Shown here one piece after another: positions 24,904 to 32,013 of a stretch of 45,850 nucleotides of DNA. The DNA is from a virus. A program made the position numbers and the translations under genes. The stretch's first letter is position 1; each line of letters starts with the position of its first letter. Under the pieces are notes generated by a model. It had not been told where the DNA came from, ran no database searches, and saw only the letters and a list, made by a program, of their open reading frames with translations. The DNA is taken from positions 1-45,850 of IMG/VR virus record IMGVR_UViG_3300027741_000110; one strand, 5' to 3'.

Positions 24904-25333
24904 TTTGGACTTGTAACGTTTGTGCGGGTTCGTGCGCTATGACGTCCACCACGTCGGCTGCGCGGCGTTCGGCTTCGGCCAGTGCGCCGATGATTGAGAT
25001 GCGTTGGTCTACATCAACCGTAATGGACTGCTTGGCCACCCAGCCGTGGACGTTTTGCAGAATGGACAGCGCTGCTTTAGCGTCGCCTTGCTCGGCGGCT
25101 TTGTGCAGTTGTGTAGACGCCAGCTTCTCGCCATCAGCGCGGCCTTTCTGCTCGGCTAACAGCGCTACCTGATCCATCTCGCAGAGTTGCCGATAAGCGG
25201 TTGGCGTCATGCCTGACGCTAATGCCAGGTTGTCGCCTTTTAACCCGATCTTGGCCGCGTCGTAGATGCGGTTAAGCACCGCCTCGGTTGCGCGGATTTC
25301 GTTTATGACAAGTGGCAGTGAATGAAAACTCAT
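24878..25333 (-). CDS. terS: Terminase small subunit
   Basis: A 151-aa protein in front of the large terminase. The N-terminal half contains a helix-turn-helix-like segment (AKIGLKGDNLALASGMTPTAYRQLCEM, about residues 28-54), the part expected to recognise the packaging site. The middle is a charged helix for oligomerisation (KGRADGEKLASTQLHKAAEQGDAKAALSILQNV). It overlaps the large subunit by 26 bases. The start at 25333 lacks a clear Shine-Dalgarno. It is the first gene of the minus-strand late operon. Confidence 0.85.
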   Translation of the reverse strand: MSFHSLPLVINEIRATEAVLNRIYDAAKIGLKGDNLALASGMTPTAYRQLCEMDQVALLAEQKGRADGEKLASTQLHKAAEQGDAKAALSILQNVHGWVAKQSITVDVDQRISIIGALAEAERRAADVVDVIAHEPAQTLQVQNAKHKVQR

Positions 25334-25480
25334 AGTTGTATGGCCGCATGGATGCGTGCCGCCATCATATATTAAAAAATAAAAAATTGTTTGCAGACGC
25401 TCCGTAACCGCTGGCCCTTTGCCGTCGGCCCTACCCCCTCCCCTTCATGCCGGATCCAAAATGTTGTGGGTCATGCGGGT

Positions 25481-25858
25481 GACTTACCGCAAGCCGCGAA
25501 CCCCCAGCACAATGTAAGTCATGTAAGTCATTGGCCACAATGTAAGTCATGTAAGTCATGCGGTACGCAGGCACATTGGCTATTAGTTAATGACTTACAT
25601 GGCTTACGTCATGCGCGCGGCTAAAAACGTGGTGCGATGGCGTGTAAGTCATGTAAGTCATGTTTCCGGCCAATTTAAATCGCTCTACCCCATATTGAGT
25701 ATTACTGTACATAAACACAGTATATATCCTTCTTTCACTATCATATAAACATGACTTACATGACCTACAAGTAGCTCAAACCCACATGGCCGCTAGTGTT
25801 GAACGTAAGTCATGTCGCACCTATTGCATAACCCACATTGCACCCACATGACTTACAC
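25481..25858. repeat. Cluster of ATGTAAGTC iterons
   Basis: The core GTAAGTC or its complement occurs eleven times. Forward 9-mers begin at 25512, 25521, 25540, 25549, 25642, 25651 and 25803; reverse cores begin at 25481, 25592, 25753 and 25850. Three of the sites are tandem 9-bp pairs (25512-25529, 25540-25557 and 25642-25659). Degenerate half-copies adjoin 25592 and 25753. This density is far above chance for a 7-mer. Confidence 0.85.
25703..25722. promoter_or_regulatory. LexA-type (SOS) box
   Basis: TACTGT (25703-25708), eight bases, then ACAGTA (25717-25722): a perfect CTGT-N8-ACAG core with the favoured TA flanks. It lies in the A/T-rich middle of the control region, with a possible -35 (TTGAGT, 25695-25700) partly upstream. 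Host LexA could repress a promoter here until DNA damage. Confidence 0.6.
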
Positions 25859-25882
25859 TGTTACACTCTGTTACATATTCTT

Positions 25883-25892
25883 TTACATGTAA
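25883..25892. promoter_or_regulatory. ATGTAA palindrome (candidate operator)
   Basis: TTACATGTAA is a 10-bp perfect palindrome made of two inverted ATGTAA half-sites, the same hexamer that begins the iterons. It ends four bases before the plus-strand -35 box. The 11-mer TTTTACATGTA containing it recurs at 33970-33980 in the other divergent promoter region. Confidence 0.5.
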
Positions 25893-25895
25893 GGC

Positions 25896-25923
25896 TTGTC
25901 AACGTTACAAAATCCCTTACACT
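25896..25923 (+). promoter_or_regulatory. Sigma-70-like promoter of the plus-strand small-gene operon
   Basis: TTGTCA (25896-25901), a 16-base spacer and TACACT (25918-25923) lie about 35 bases before the first ATG at 25958, with the ribosome site AGTAAGG in between. It is next to the palindrome at 25883-25892, so binding there would compete with RNA polymerase. Confidence 0.5.
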
Positions 25924-25957
25924 ACCTGCACCCCATTAACTACAGTAAGGTAAAAAC

Positions 25958-26710
25958 ATGAAAGTTCTAGGCTATATCGCATATGAAGGACCGTCGCAAA
26001 TTGACGGCGCGCCGATCGTTGTCATAGTAAACAAGATCACCGACGCGTCGAAAAACGACAAAACCGGCGCACTTGTGCAAACTTTTATTATCCGGTCCGA
26101 CGTCAATCCGGTACAAGCGCTGCAAACCGGCGACGACGTAAGCATATGTGGCATGTGTTCGCATCGGCCGAAAATCGCTAAAGAAACTGGCGATGTTCCG
26201 TGTTATGTACAAGTAGCAAAATCGGTGCTATCGGTTTATAACGCATACAAGCGCGGCCGGTACGTAAAAGCCACACCGGCCGCGATCGCGCGCGTCATCG
26301 CTGGTAAGCGCTTGCGAATCGGTACGTACGGCGACCCGTTCGCTGCACCGGTGGCCACATGGCAAGAATTAACACAGTTTACGGCCGGTCATGCGGGTTA
26401 CAGCCACCAGTGGCAAGATACCCGGTTTGATCATGTTGCATGGTCGCCGTTAGTTATGGCATCGGCCGATAGCATCGACGAAGCTGCACAAGCGAATTTA
26501 TACGGTATGAGGGTTTTCCGTGTAAGTGTAGGCATCGATCGTCAAGCTGGCGAGATCGCTTGTCCCGCATCGGCTGAAGGCGGCCGCAAAACGACATGCG
26601 TTAATTGCATGTTATGCGCCGGTACAAGCAAAGCCGCTAAAGATATCGTTATAGCGGACCATGCGGCCGGGTATGCGCGCCGTGTTATTTCAATTGGAGT
26701 ATCAGTATGA
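25958..26710 (+). CDS. Phage protein with paired cysteine clusters (DUF7227-like), unknown
   Basis: A 250-aa protein that starts MKVLGYIAYEGPSQIDGAPI. It has two cysteine clusters: CGMCSHRP with a following CYV (about residues 64-83) and a C-terminal set around CPAS...TTCVNCMLC (about residues 202-221). Conserved-looking motifs include GTYGDPFAAP, GYSHQW and PLVMASADS. I recall the same architecture in many phages under an unnamed-function domain. The cysteines could bind zinc or an Fe-S cluster; the role is unknown. It is the first gene of its operon, behind AGTAAGG. Confidence 0.8.
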   Translation: MKVLGYIAYEGPSQIDGAPIVVIVNKITDASKNDKTGALVQTFIIRSDVNPVQALQTGDDVSICGMCSHRPKIAKETGDVPCYVQVAKSVLSVYNAYKRGRYVKATPAAIARVIAGKRLRIGTYGDPFAAPVATWQELTQFTAGHAGYSHQWQDTRFDHVAWSPLVMASADSIDEAAQANLYGMRVFRVSVGIDRQAGEIACPASAEGGRKTTCVNCMLCAGTSKAAKDIVIADHAAGYARRVISIGVSV

Positions 26711-26931
26711 TTAAAACAATGTCCGCTAAGTATCCCGGCCGCTGTAGTCAATCCGGCGCGCGCATAAACCCTGGCGACGTGATCCTATACGACACGGCGA
26801 CGAAGCGCGCTAGGCTTCAACCCGATAGCGACACGATCACGTTTTATGGGGAAACCGGGCCGGCGACGTTCTACCGTAACGCGCGCGGCCGGTGTGAAGA
26901 CGCGCCGTGCTGTGGGTGCTGCACTATTTGA
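26707..26931 (+). CDS. Small cysteine-containing protein, unknown
   Basis: A 74-aa protein with KYPGRCSQSGARINPGDVI at the start and a cysteine-rich end (CEDAPCCGCCTI, five cysteines in ten residues). The pattern of one early and a late Cys cluster suggests a small metal-binding fold. It overlaps the preceding stop by ATGA, so the two are coupled and may act together. Confidence 0.7.
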   Translation: MIKTMSAKYPGRCSQSGARINPGDVILYDTATKRARLQPDSDTITFYGETGPATFYRNARGRCEDAPCCGCCTI

Positions 26932-26939
26932 TTTTCAGT

Positions 26940-26962
26940 GCATGGCCATGCTGTGGCCATGC
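26940..26962 (+). repeat. Perfect inverted repeat after the 74-aa gene
   Basis: GCATGGCCA and TGGCCATGC form a 9-bp stem with a 5-nt loop. There is no T-run, so simple intrinsic termination is unlikely; mRNA end protection or a protein site are options. The next gene starts 36 bases on with its own AGTAAGG ribosome site. Confidence 0.6.
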
Positions 26963-26997
26963 GCGGACAATCCGATCCGGTAACAGTAAGGTAAACA

Positions 26998-27135
26998 ATG
27001 AAATACACTTATTCTCCATCGCGTGAAGCGATAGAAAAACGACGCGCGGCCGCTATGGATCTTTTAACGGTCCTGGCCATCGCTGGCGCGCTTACGGTCC
27101 TGGCACTTGCCTATTTTGATATTCTCACGTTCTAA
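26998..27135 (+). CDS. Small single-TM protein (45 aa)
   Basis: A 45-aa protein: a basic N-terminus (SPSREAIEKRRAAAM) and one hydrophobic segment (LLTVLAIAGALTVLALAYF) for the inner membrane. The ribosome context CAGTAAGGTAAA repeats that of the first gene of the operon, which supports the start. Function unknown. Confidence 0.7.
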   Translation: MKYTYSPSREAIEKRRAAAMDLLTVLAIAGALTVLALAYFDILTF

Positions 27136-27144
27136 GGGTAAACC

Positions 27145-27471
27145 ATGCAAACCATTAAAATCGGCCGTACGACGTACAAATTAAACGACGCGCGCGACAT
27201 ATACGCGGCGCACGCTAAGTGCACCGGTAAGCATAAGATAGTCAAGAGTAAGGGCGCCGAAAAACGACGCTATCCGGTGTTTTACGACGGCATGAACACG
27301 CGGGAATACGTGGGCCAGTATTTTGAATTGAACACGTACAAGCCAGGCCGGCGCGCGCCCTATGGCATGCCCTACGGTCCCGACGACGACGTTAACGCAC
27401 TATTTGCGCCGTTGAACGACGCACCGGCGACGGTCTATACCGGCGAAGACACGCACGAGGTGATAGCATGA
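27145..27471 (+). CDS. Hypothetical protein (108 aa)
   Basis: A 108-aa protein with a short beta start (QTIKIGRTTYKLNDARDIYAAHAKC) and a central K/R-rich block (GAEKRRYPVFYDGMN) followed by YVGQYFELNTYKPG. It shares the high CG dinucleotide use of its operon. No family is recognised. A TAAGGGTAAACC ribosome context lies before the ATG, and the stop overlaps the next start by ATGA. Confidence 0.7.
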   Translation: MQTIKIGRTTYKLNDARDIYAAHAKCTGKHKIVKSKGAEKRRYPVFYDGMNTREYVGQYFELNTYKPGRRAPYGMPYGPDDDVNALFAPLNDAPATVYTGEDTHEVIA

Positions 27472-27674
27472 AGACCGATCATCAAATTAGGCTGCGAGTT
27501 AAAAGTCTTTATGGCGGCGCGAACGCGCGCGTTACCCGAAACGGTGAAATTCACGTGCGCGGCGTGATGCCAAACACTAACAAAATAGGATGGTATTTTT
27601 TTGGTTTTACCGGCCATAGTGAAATTGAAGATAAGTTGTGGTGGCCGGATAATAGCGAAAAACGGCTATGCTAG
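27468..27674 (+). CDS. Hypothetical protein (68 aa)
   Basis: A 68-aa basic/aromatic protein (LRVKSLYGGANARVTRNGEIHV, then GWYFFGFTG). The length and strand pattern fit a small beta barrel. It is coupled to the previous gene by ATGA. The ATG of a 19-codon hydrophobic frame lies before its stop. Confidence 0.65.
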   Translation: MKTDHQIRLRVKSLYGGANARVTRNGEIHVRGVMPNTNKIGWYFFGFTGHSEIEDKLWWPDNSEKRLC

Positions 27675-27727
27675 TAATCCTAGCGCTGCTACTGGCCGCG
27701 CTACTGGCGGCGGTCCTAGACCTATAA
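27668..27727 (+). CDS. Hydrophobic micropeptide (19 aa), tentative
   Basis: MLVILALLLAALLAAVLDL is almost entirely hydrophobic and long enough for one membrane helix. It overlaps the preceding stop and its own TAA is the first part of the terminator A-tract. No separate ribosome site is visible, so expression would depend on reinitiation after the 68-aa gene. Confidence 0.35.
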   Translation: MLVILALLLAALLAAVLDL

Positions 27728-27751
27728 AAAAGCCCCTTAACGGGGCTTTTT
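27726..27751. terminator. Bidirectional rho-independent terminator
   Basis: AAAAAGCCCC-TTAAC-GGGGCTTTTT: a 10-bp inverted repeat with A- and T-tracts on both sides. It lies exactly between the convergent small-gene operon (plus) and the primase operon end (minus) and can stop both. Confidence 0.9.
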
Positions 27752-30034
27752 CTATTTCACCAGGCGCACCGATAACGGCGGCGACAATTCGACCATGCGC
27801 CGAAGATCCGATTTTGGCACGTTAACCATATCAGGCGCGACAAAAATATGCTTTTTGCTCAAATAGTCACGCGAAGCGATCCGGCCCATATCGATCCACC
27901 CGGCTTCTTTTAAGGCGTGTAAAAGGGCCGGTTGTACGATACGGGTACCGGTAGGCGATGCACCCTGCAAACGATCGCATAGCGCGTGCCAGGGCGCGCC
28001 CACAACGCCTTTATTAAATTCACCCAGGCGATGCCGCATTAGATCGACCAGAAACGATTCAGCCCCCGACATACCCGCTTCGACCATGATCGCTTTTGCT
28101 TCGGTAAGCATAGGGGTTGCACCAGGCGCAAACGCTGAGACGTCACGCGCGTGCAGCCAGGCGGCGACGGCGCTCTTACCGCTCGACTCGAGCCAAGCCC
28201 ACATCGCCGCGCCGTCTTCGTCTTTCATGCGCGGGGCATCTGACCAGATAACAAACCAACGGCGATCATCAGACGGCAGGTTAATGGCCACACGCTCGTT
28301 TGAAAATGCGATCACTTGCAGGCGGTTCACCAGATCGTACGGCGCAAGGCCCTTACGCTGCACCATCAGGAACTCAGGCGGCGCGGCGATCAAGGGTTTC
28401 AAGGTGTTCTCAAGCGCCCTTCTATCTTTGGCCTCACTCTGGCGCAGTTCATTGATGACCAGAACTTCAGTTTCTAAGGCATAACCCCATTGAGACGTCA
28501 CCTCCTCGTTGCGTACCAGTGAGACGTTGCGCAAGGCTTTGCCGCCGATTGACCAGAAAAACGGTGCCCACATGGTGTCTTTACCGCTGCCAGGGTTTCC
28601 CCCATGCAATATGGCGTGATTGATCTTGCGCTCAGGATGTTGCAATTTAAACGCCATCACGTCAAGGACGTGCGCCCGTTCCTTATCGTCGGGAATCATG
28701 CGCTCGACGTGATCCAGCCACGGCTTGACGTTGCCCGCAACAGTAGGCGGGCGGGCATCGCGCCAGCGGTTACCAAACACGATGCCATCACGGGCGCACA
28801 AGATCGACTCGCCCGCCGCGTAGGTGACACCCTTCAAGATGCGCGCACCCTTAGCTTGGCGGTTCTCGTCAAAGCAGGTGCCCGCCTCAATCTTGGGGCG
28901 CTTGCCGTGAATGCTGTTGCAGGCAATGTGCCGGAAGATGGCGTTGAACGAATGGCGCGAGACCTCTTGACGCTCAACCAGATCAAAGAACGCGTCATCG
29001 TCTTGCAGGTATGCAAAGCGCTCATACCAACCGTCTTTCTCAACGCGCTGCAACTCTTTACGCTCAACTTCAGCCACGACAGCAGCGGCAGCGTCTGGGT
29101 ATTCAGCCGTAGGGGTTAATTTGTTCAATGCAGTCTCCATCACGGTGGCCAGCAGTTCTTCACGCAGGCCAGGTGTATGCTTCGGGCCGCCGTTGTTTGC
29201 AATCCACTGAAGGAACACAGACGAACCAAAATCAATGCAGTGCGAGTGCAGGCACGTATAGGCGCGGTTAGCGGGCATATACCGGCCTTCGGGGTTGCCG
29301 TCGGTATGTGAGGCGCTGTTAGGGCAAACAACACCCGCCCAGCCCTCTTGATTGGGACGGGATAAGAGTAAGCCATTCTCAGACAACCAGACCATCACGT
29401 CATCGGTGCCGTCGTCTGAGATACGGATTGGCTTGTAAGCGTCCACTGACTCAGCGGGCGTTACGTTCAAGGCGGCGCAGATTTGTTCTAACGTAAAGTC
29501 ACGGTCGGGGTGAAACTCACGCAAGATAGACCTGAACGCATCACGACCAGGCTTGATGTTGACGCTACCAGGCAGACGGAAGTTACGCACGGCGTTAATC
29601 GCGCCCTTGTCGGTGTACCCTGCTTCAGCAATGGCAAGAATGGCGGCGCTGAAGTCGGCCTTCGTTGGCTGTTCGCTGAAGACGTAGCCCCATTGGAACG
29701 AACCCTCCGACGTCTCCATTTTCCAAGTAGGTTCTAACGGCGGCACAGTGGCTTTAGTGCCCACGTCGTCCAGCACCATCACGAGGACATATTCGCAGTT
29801 GGCAGCGCTGGCGCTGACGTGGCCATCTCTGAAGCGGTCAATAATAAAGCTGGCGGTGTTGCCGTAGATCGCCCACTCGGGGTTAACTTTGGTGTCGGGC
29901 AGCATGGCAGGCCAAGTGCATTTGACGGCGCCGTCGGCGTGGTATTGCAATTCGCCCTCTTTAAGCTGTGGTTTTTGACGCACAATTAAAAAAGTCTCGC
30001 CCTCTGGCGCTAATTTTGTGAGAAAATCTAACAC
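27752..30034 (-). CDS. Primase-helicase (RepB-like primase, SF3-type helicase)
   Basis: A 760-aa replication protein. The N-terminal 190 residues resemble an archaeo-eukaryotic/RepB-type primase fold (VLVMVLDDVGTKA, FRLPGSVNIKPGRDAF). A zinc-binding segment follows at about residues 237-266 (CPNSASH...CLHSHC). The C-terminal helicase has Walker A GGNPGSGKDT (478-487), Walker B VLVINELRQ (about 524-532) and a DDRRWFVIW segment near residue 587. It probably unwinds the origin and primes synthesis for the phage polymerase. The start is GTG at 30034 with AAGGAG eight bases upstream; an ATG at 30041 opens only a 26-codon frame. Confidence 0.88.
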   Translation of the reverse strand: MLDFLTKLAPEGETFLIVRQKPQLKEGELQYHADGAVKCTWPAMLPDTKVNPEWAIYGNTASFIIDRFRDGHVSASAANCEYVLVMVLDDVGTKATVPPLEPTWKMETSEGSFQWGYVFSEQPTKADFSAAILAIAEAGYTDKGAINAVRNFRLPGSVNIKPGRDAFRSILREFHPDRDFTLEQICAALNVTPAESVDAYKPIRISDDGTDDVMVWLSENGLLLSRPNQEGWAGVVCPNSASHTDGNPEGRYMPANRAYTCLHSHCIDFGSSVFLQWIANNGGPKHTPGLREELLATVMETALNKLTPTAEYPDAAAAVVAEVERKELQRVEKDGWYERFAYLQDDDAFFDLVERQEVSRHSFNAIFRHIACNSIHGKRPKIEAGTCFDENRQAKGARILKGVTYAAGESILCARDGIVFGNRWRDARPPTVAGNVKPWLDHVERMIPDDKERAHVLDVMAFKLQHPERKINHAILHGGNPGSGKDTMWAPFFWSIGGKALRNVSLVRNEEVTSQWGYALETEVLVINELRQSEAKDRRALENTLKPLIAAPPEFLMVQRKGLAPYDLVNRLQVIAFSNERVAINLPSDDRRWFVIWSDAPRMKDEDGAAMWAWLESSGKSAVAAWLHARDVSAFAPGATPMLTEAKAIMVEAGMSGAESFLVDLMRHRLGEFNKGVVGAPWHALCDRLQGASPTGTRIVQPALLHALKEAGWIDMGRIASRDYLSKKHIFVAPDMVNVPKSDLRRMVELSPPLSVRLVK

Positions 30035-30059
30035 GGTTCATTCTCCTTAGTTGGGATTT

Positions 30060-30092
30060 AGCCCCTTGCCTTACCGCAGGGGGCTTTTTTTT
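30060..30092 (+). terminator. Terminator-like hairpin between polymerase and primase genes
   Basis: AGCCCC-TTGC...GCAG-GGGGCT (30060-30085) followed by eight T on the plus strand. Both adjacent genes are on the minus strand, so as a terminator it would stop antisense transcription. On the minus strand it has only TAAAT after the stem and may simply attenuate or stabilise the mRNA. Confidence 0.6.
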
Positions 30093-32013
30093 ACGAGTAA
30101 CGTTTTGTTGTCACGCCTTCGGCGGCCAAGGGTAAACCCTCAGCCCACGCAGGCGGCGTACACATGATCTTGTGGATATGTGCGCTTACTTGTTCGGCTT
30201 GGGATTCGGGGCACTCGACAACAATCTCGTCATGGACGTGGGCAATCACGCCGTCAAGTTGTCGCAGTGAATGTCGTAGGATGTCGTTCGCTGTTGCTTG
30301 TACGACATTCTCGCAAGCCAAACCACGCCATAAACGGGCGCGGGGCCACTCGGTTGCATCGGCTGCTGGCTTCCAAGCTGCTTTGGTATACGTCACGTTG
30401 CCTTCTTCGTCAAACTTGGCATTGGGGTAGCACAGTACCCGACCAGAGGGAAGACTGTACCAGAGCGTCTGGCCATCAAACAAGTACACAATTCTTCCCG
30501 CAGCAAATTCATGCCCTTTGTTTCTCATGGCGCGCAAATAAGCGGCCTCCAGTTGCGTGCCGTGCTGCATGGCCCAAGGGTTTGCCCTACGCCAGCCCTC
30601 CACAGCCCGCGCAACCTCACCCGCAGACAGATGGATGCCGTACACACGGCCAAACACTTCAAACGCGCCAGTACCGCCCAGAAAACCCAGTGCCAACTCT
30701 TGGACCTTGCCCACTTGGCGCTGATCGCCCGTCACGTCGCCGTAGGCCACACGGAACGTCGCAGTAGCGTTAACCTTGTACGGGTCAAGGCCCGACCGGA
30801 ACACGTCCAGTTTAATCTCGCCCGCTGGGCAGTTGGAAAGCCACGGATGCACGCGGCCTTCAATCGCCGACCAGTCATAAGCAATCAGGACGTTACCAGG
30901 CGCGGCCACGATGGCAGGGCGCAACATCTTCTTTAGAACGTCTGTAATGCGTTTCTCGAATCGTGGCACGATCTCATGGCCTCGAACCATTGCTGTGCGG
31001 ACGGCTTCGGGGTCTTGAGCGCTTTTACGCGGGAGATTATGGACCTGAGCGCCGTACGACGAAGCGCGCCCTGTTGCACTGCCTCCAGCAAAAACAAAGG
31101 CACCTCTAACTCGGGCGTCTTCCTCGTCTGCCAAACTTGCAAGGCGGCTGAACTTCGCAACCGACGACGCCCAGAGGTCATCGGCGCACTGTATAACTTC
31201 GGCCACATCGGGCGGAACTTCATCGTGGTTCTCCATTGCAAGCAAGTTAGCCCGCACGTTTTTATCTATCGAATACTTCTCGCCGGTCCACATCAGCTTC
31301 TTGGCTTCAGGGCCGACACGTTCCAGCACCCACTCGCGCATCTTCGGCGAGCGCACGCTTGTGATCTGGCCCTCTGTCACTTCGGCGACGATCTTTTGTA
31401 TCTCATCCATTTCAGCGCCAGCGTATTTGATGGCTGCTTGGCATAGGGGCACGTCAACCAGCAGGCCACGGTCATTGATGCGTTCGTTAACATGGTAGTC
31501 AAGCAATTCTTCGGCAGACAGTGGCCGCATGGCTTTGCTGACCGCACGCATGGCACGCACGTCCTGTTCACAGTAGGCGATCATCTCGGCCATCAAGGTC
31601 GGGTCGTTGTTGAACGTGCCGTCGGCCTTAGGGATAGACAACAGCCGAATCAGTTGGCTGCCACGATGGTCTTTCTTCATGACCGCACCAGCAAAGCGGC
31701 CCACATCTTCAAGGCCGCCAGGCGCGCAGTTGGCGCGGGCTTGAGTGGCCGTGCAGTAGAACGACTCAAGCGGGTAGTTCTGTTGCAGCACATACCAAAA
31801 CATCAGACGTTCAAAAGCTGCATTGTGAGCATAAATCATATGCCCTGTGAAGTCAGGTAACGGGCCTTCGGTCCACGTCTGCACTTCGTCATCGTCAAAG
31901 GCGTAAGACATGCACAGCACCTCAGTGCTGGCGTCTTGCGCGTAGTTGTAAACGCCTGCGGTTTTTAGGTCGCAGGCGCTACGGGTTTCAAAGTCAACCC
32001 AAAGAGTCATCAA
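30091..32013 (-). CDS. DNA polymerase, family A (PolA-type) with 3'-5' exonuclease
   Basis: A 640-aa replicative polymerase. The exonuclease domain has WVDFETRS (D7, E9), AHNAAFE near residue 62 and YCEQDV (D151). The polymerase domain shows motif A AYDWSAIEGR (D380), motif B RQVGKVQELALGFLGG (about 432-447) and motif C VHDEIVVE (594-601). There is no N-terminal 5'-3' nuclease, as usual for phage forms. It overlaps the upstream 209-aa gene by four bases and belongs to one replication operon with primase-helicase. Confidence 0.93.
   Translation of the reverse strand: MMTLWVDFETRSACDLKTAGVYNYAQDASTEVLCMSYAFDDDEVQTWTEGPLPDFTGHMIYAHNAAFERLMFWYVLQQNYPLESFYCTATQARANCAPGGLEDVGRFAGAVMKKDHRGSQLIRLLSIPKADGTFNNDPTLMAEMIAYCEQDVRAMRAVSKAMRPLSAEELLDYHVNERINDRGLLVDVPLCQAAIKYAGAEMDEIQKIVAEVTEGQITSVRSPKMREWVLERVGPEAKKLMWTGEKYSIDKNVRANLLAMENHDEVPPDVAEVIQCADDLWASSVAKFSRLASLADEEDARVRGAFVFAGGSATGRASSYGAQVHNLPRKSAQDPEAVRTAMVRGHEIVPRFEKRITDVLKKMLRPAIVAAPGNVLIAYDWSAIEGRVHPWLSNCPAGEIKLDVFRSGLDPYKVNATATFRVAYGDVTGDQRQVGKVQELALGFLGGTGAFEVFGRVYGIHLSAGEVARAVEGWRRANPWAMQHGTQLEAAYLRAMRNKGHEFAAGRIVYLFDGQTLWYSLPSGRVLCYPNAKFDEEGNVTYTKAAWKPAADATEWPRARLWRGLACENVVQATANDILRHSLRQLDGVIAHVHDEIVVECPESQAEQVSAHIHKIMCTPPAWAEGLPLAAEGVTTKRYS

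Larger units (their letters stand above)
25334..25957. other. Non-coding control region (candidate replication origin)
   Basis: 624 bases separate the divergently transcribed late operon (minus) and the small-gene operon (plus). I see no supported coding frame. It contains an A/T tract near 25370-25390, eleven GTAAGTC/GACTTAC cores, an A/T-rich stretch at 25680-25750 with a LexA-like box, an ATGTAA palindrome and a plus-strand promoter. Repeats plus an A/T-rich block between divergent operons fit an iteron-type origin or a multi-site operator. Confidence 0.6.

Noticed and set aside
25481-25858. CRISPR array
   Set aside because: Units are only 9 bp, often directly adjacent and in both orientations, without spacers of constant length.
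30015-30041. ATG at 30041 as the primase start
   Set aside because: It is in another frame and opens only 26 codons; the spacing from AAGGAG fits the GTG at 30034.
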